A stretch of DNA of 5,338 nucleotides, from positions 1-5,338 of the forward strand of contig SYFI01000153.1 in assembly GCA_005800465.1 (NCBI GenBank), read 5' to 3'. Shown here piece by piece: positions 4,874-5,338 of the stretch; position 1 is the stretch's first letter, and each line of letters begins with the position of its first letter. The notes beneath the pieces are model-generated. The model was not told the origin of the DNA, made no database searches, and saw only the letters and a program-made list of their open reading frames with translations. The DNA is from Actinomycetota bacterium (GTDB taxonomy: Bacteria > Actinomycetota > Thermoleophilia > Miltoncostaeales > Miltoncostaeaceae). Both the position numbers and the translations under genes were made by a program.

Positions 4874-5338
4874 CTACAGCTCCACTGCGTCGATCACCTC
4901 GTGCCGGCCCTGGCCGGTGCCGATGAGGGTGATCGGCACGCCCGTGAACTGGGCGATGCGGTCCACGTAGGCGCGGGCCTTCGGCGGCAGGTCGTCCAGG
5001 TTCTTCACGCCCACGATGTCCTCGTCCCAGCCCTCAAGGGTTTCGTAGATGGGTGTGCAGCCGTGGAAGTCGCTCTGGTGCCAGGGGAAGTCGGCACTCA
5101 CCTCGCCGTCGGGCTTGGTGTACGCGGTGCACAGCTGCACCTCGGGCAGGCCGGAGAGCACGTCCAGCTTGGTGAGGCCCAGTTGAGTCATGCCGTTCAC
5201 GCGCACGGCGTAGCGCAACGCAACCAGATCGAGCCAGCCGCAGCGGCGTGCCCGCCCGGTGGTGGTGCCCACCTCGTGGCCCACCTCGGCCATGTGCCTT
5301 CCGGCGGCGTCGTCAATCTCGGTGGGGAAGGGCCCCTC
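4874..5338 (-). CDS. purA: Adenylosuccinate synthetase PurA, C-terminal 154 residues (5' end outside the window)
   Basis: GTP-dependent enzyme that joins aspartate to IMP to give adenylosuccinate, the substrate PurB then splits to AMP; a cytosolic dimer. The visible part begins at the window edge with GPFPTEID. It contains GTTTGRARRCGWLDL, the arginine-rich loop that contacts IMP and the aspartate site. The guanine-recognition motif LTKLDVLSG follows, then the conserved PIYETLEGW and a C-terminal ITLIGTGQGR, where most relatives have a VGPxR-type turn. The stop is TAG at 4876-4874. Roughly the N-terminal 270 of about 425-430 residues, including the GDEGKGK P-loop, lie outside. An ATG at 5291-5293 is internal: conserved sequence continues upstream of it. 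No lesion is seen. Confidence 0.97.
   Translation of the reverse strand, partial: EGPFPTEIDDAAGRHMAEVGHEVGTTTGRARRCGWLDLVALRYAVRVNGMTQLGLTKLDVLSGLPEVQLCTAYTKPDGEVSADFPWHQSDFHGCTPIYETLEGWDEDIVGVKNLDDLPPKARAYVDRIAQFTGVPITLIGTGQGRHEVIDAVEL

Noticed and set aside
4874..5293. Complete 139-residue gene starting at ATG 5293
   Set aside because: Conserved PurA sequence (GPFPTEID) continues upstream in frame to the window edge, so this ATG is internal.

Overview
The window is GC-rich chromosomal DNA carrying parts of a de novo purine (AMP branch) gene neighbourhood. The GC-rich third codon positions, GTG starts, leaderless-looking promoters (TANNNT, then about six bases, then the start codon) and the style of the PurB and PurD proteins all suggest an Actinomycetota member, possibly of the Thermoleophilia or a related deep lineage. 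That placement is an inference from sequence style, not from a search.

Layout. The minus strand carries, from right to left, the 3' part of purA (4874-5338, running off the window), complete purD (1776-3047), a vapB/vapC-type toxin-antitoxin pair (806-1512) and the 5' part of purB (1-741, running off the window). PurD (GAR synthetase), PurA (adenylosuccinate synthetase) and PurB (adenylosuccinate lyase) act in the pathway to AMP. PurB also cleaves SAICAR earlier in the same pathway. The toxin-antitoxin pair lies between purD and purB. The gap between vapB and purD holds a decayed plus-strand reading frame (1570-1779) with an in-frame amber codon.

Between purA and purD, on the plus strand, lie the remains of a YadG/YadH-like ABC-2 exporter (3110-4545). 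The ATPase has lost its Walker A lysine (K to N), carries two apparent single-base deletions and stops just before its ABC signature motif. There a GGGGTCAG-type repeat block begins (3554-3750), with two identical tandem 17-mers, two diverged tandem units and two more copies downstream. The permease resumes after the last repeat copy and has an apparent one-base insertion near its start; the rest of it reads cleanly. A small three-helix membrane protein (4592-4870) with its own leaderless-type promoter follows and converges on purA with a 3-bp gap.

The features most worth a second look are the GGGGTCAG repeat block in the broken exporter, the shared promoter element upstream of purD and purB, and the remnant frame next to vapBC. 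I see no RNA gene, CRISPR array or intact transposase.
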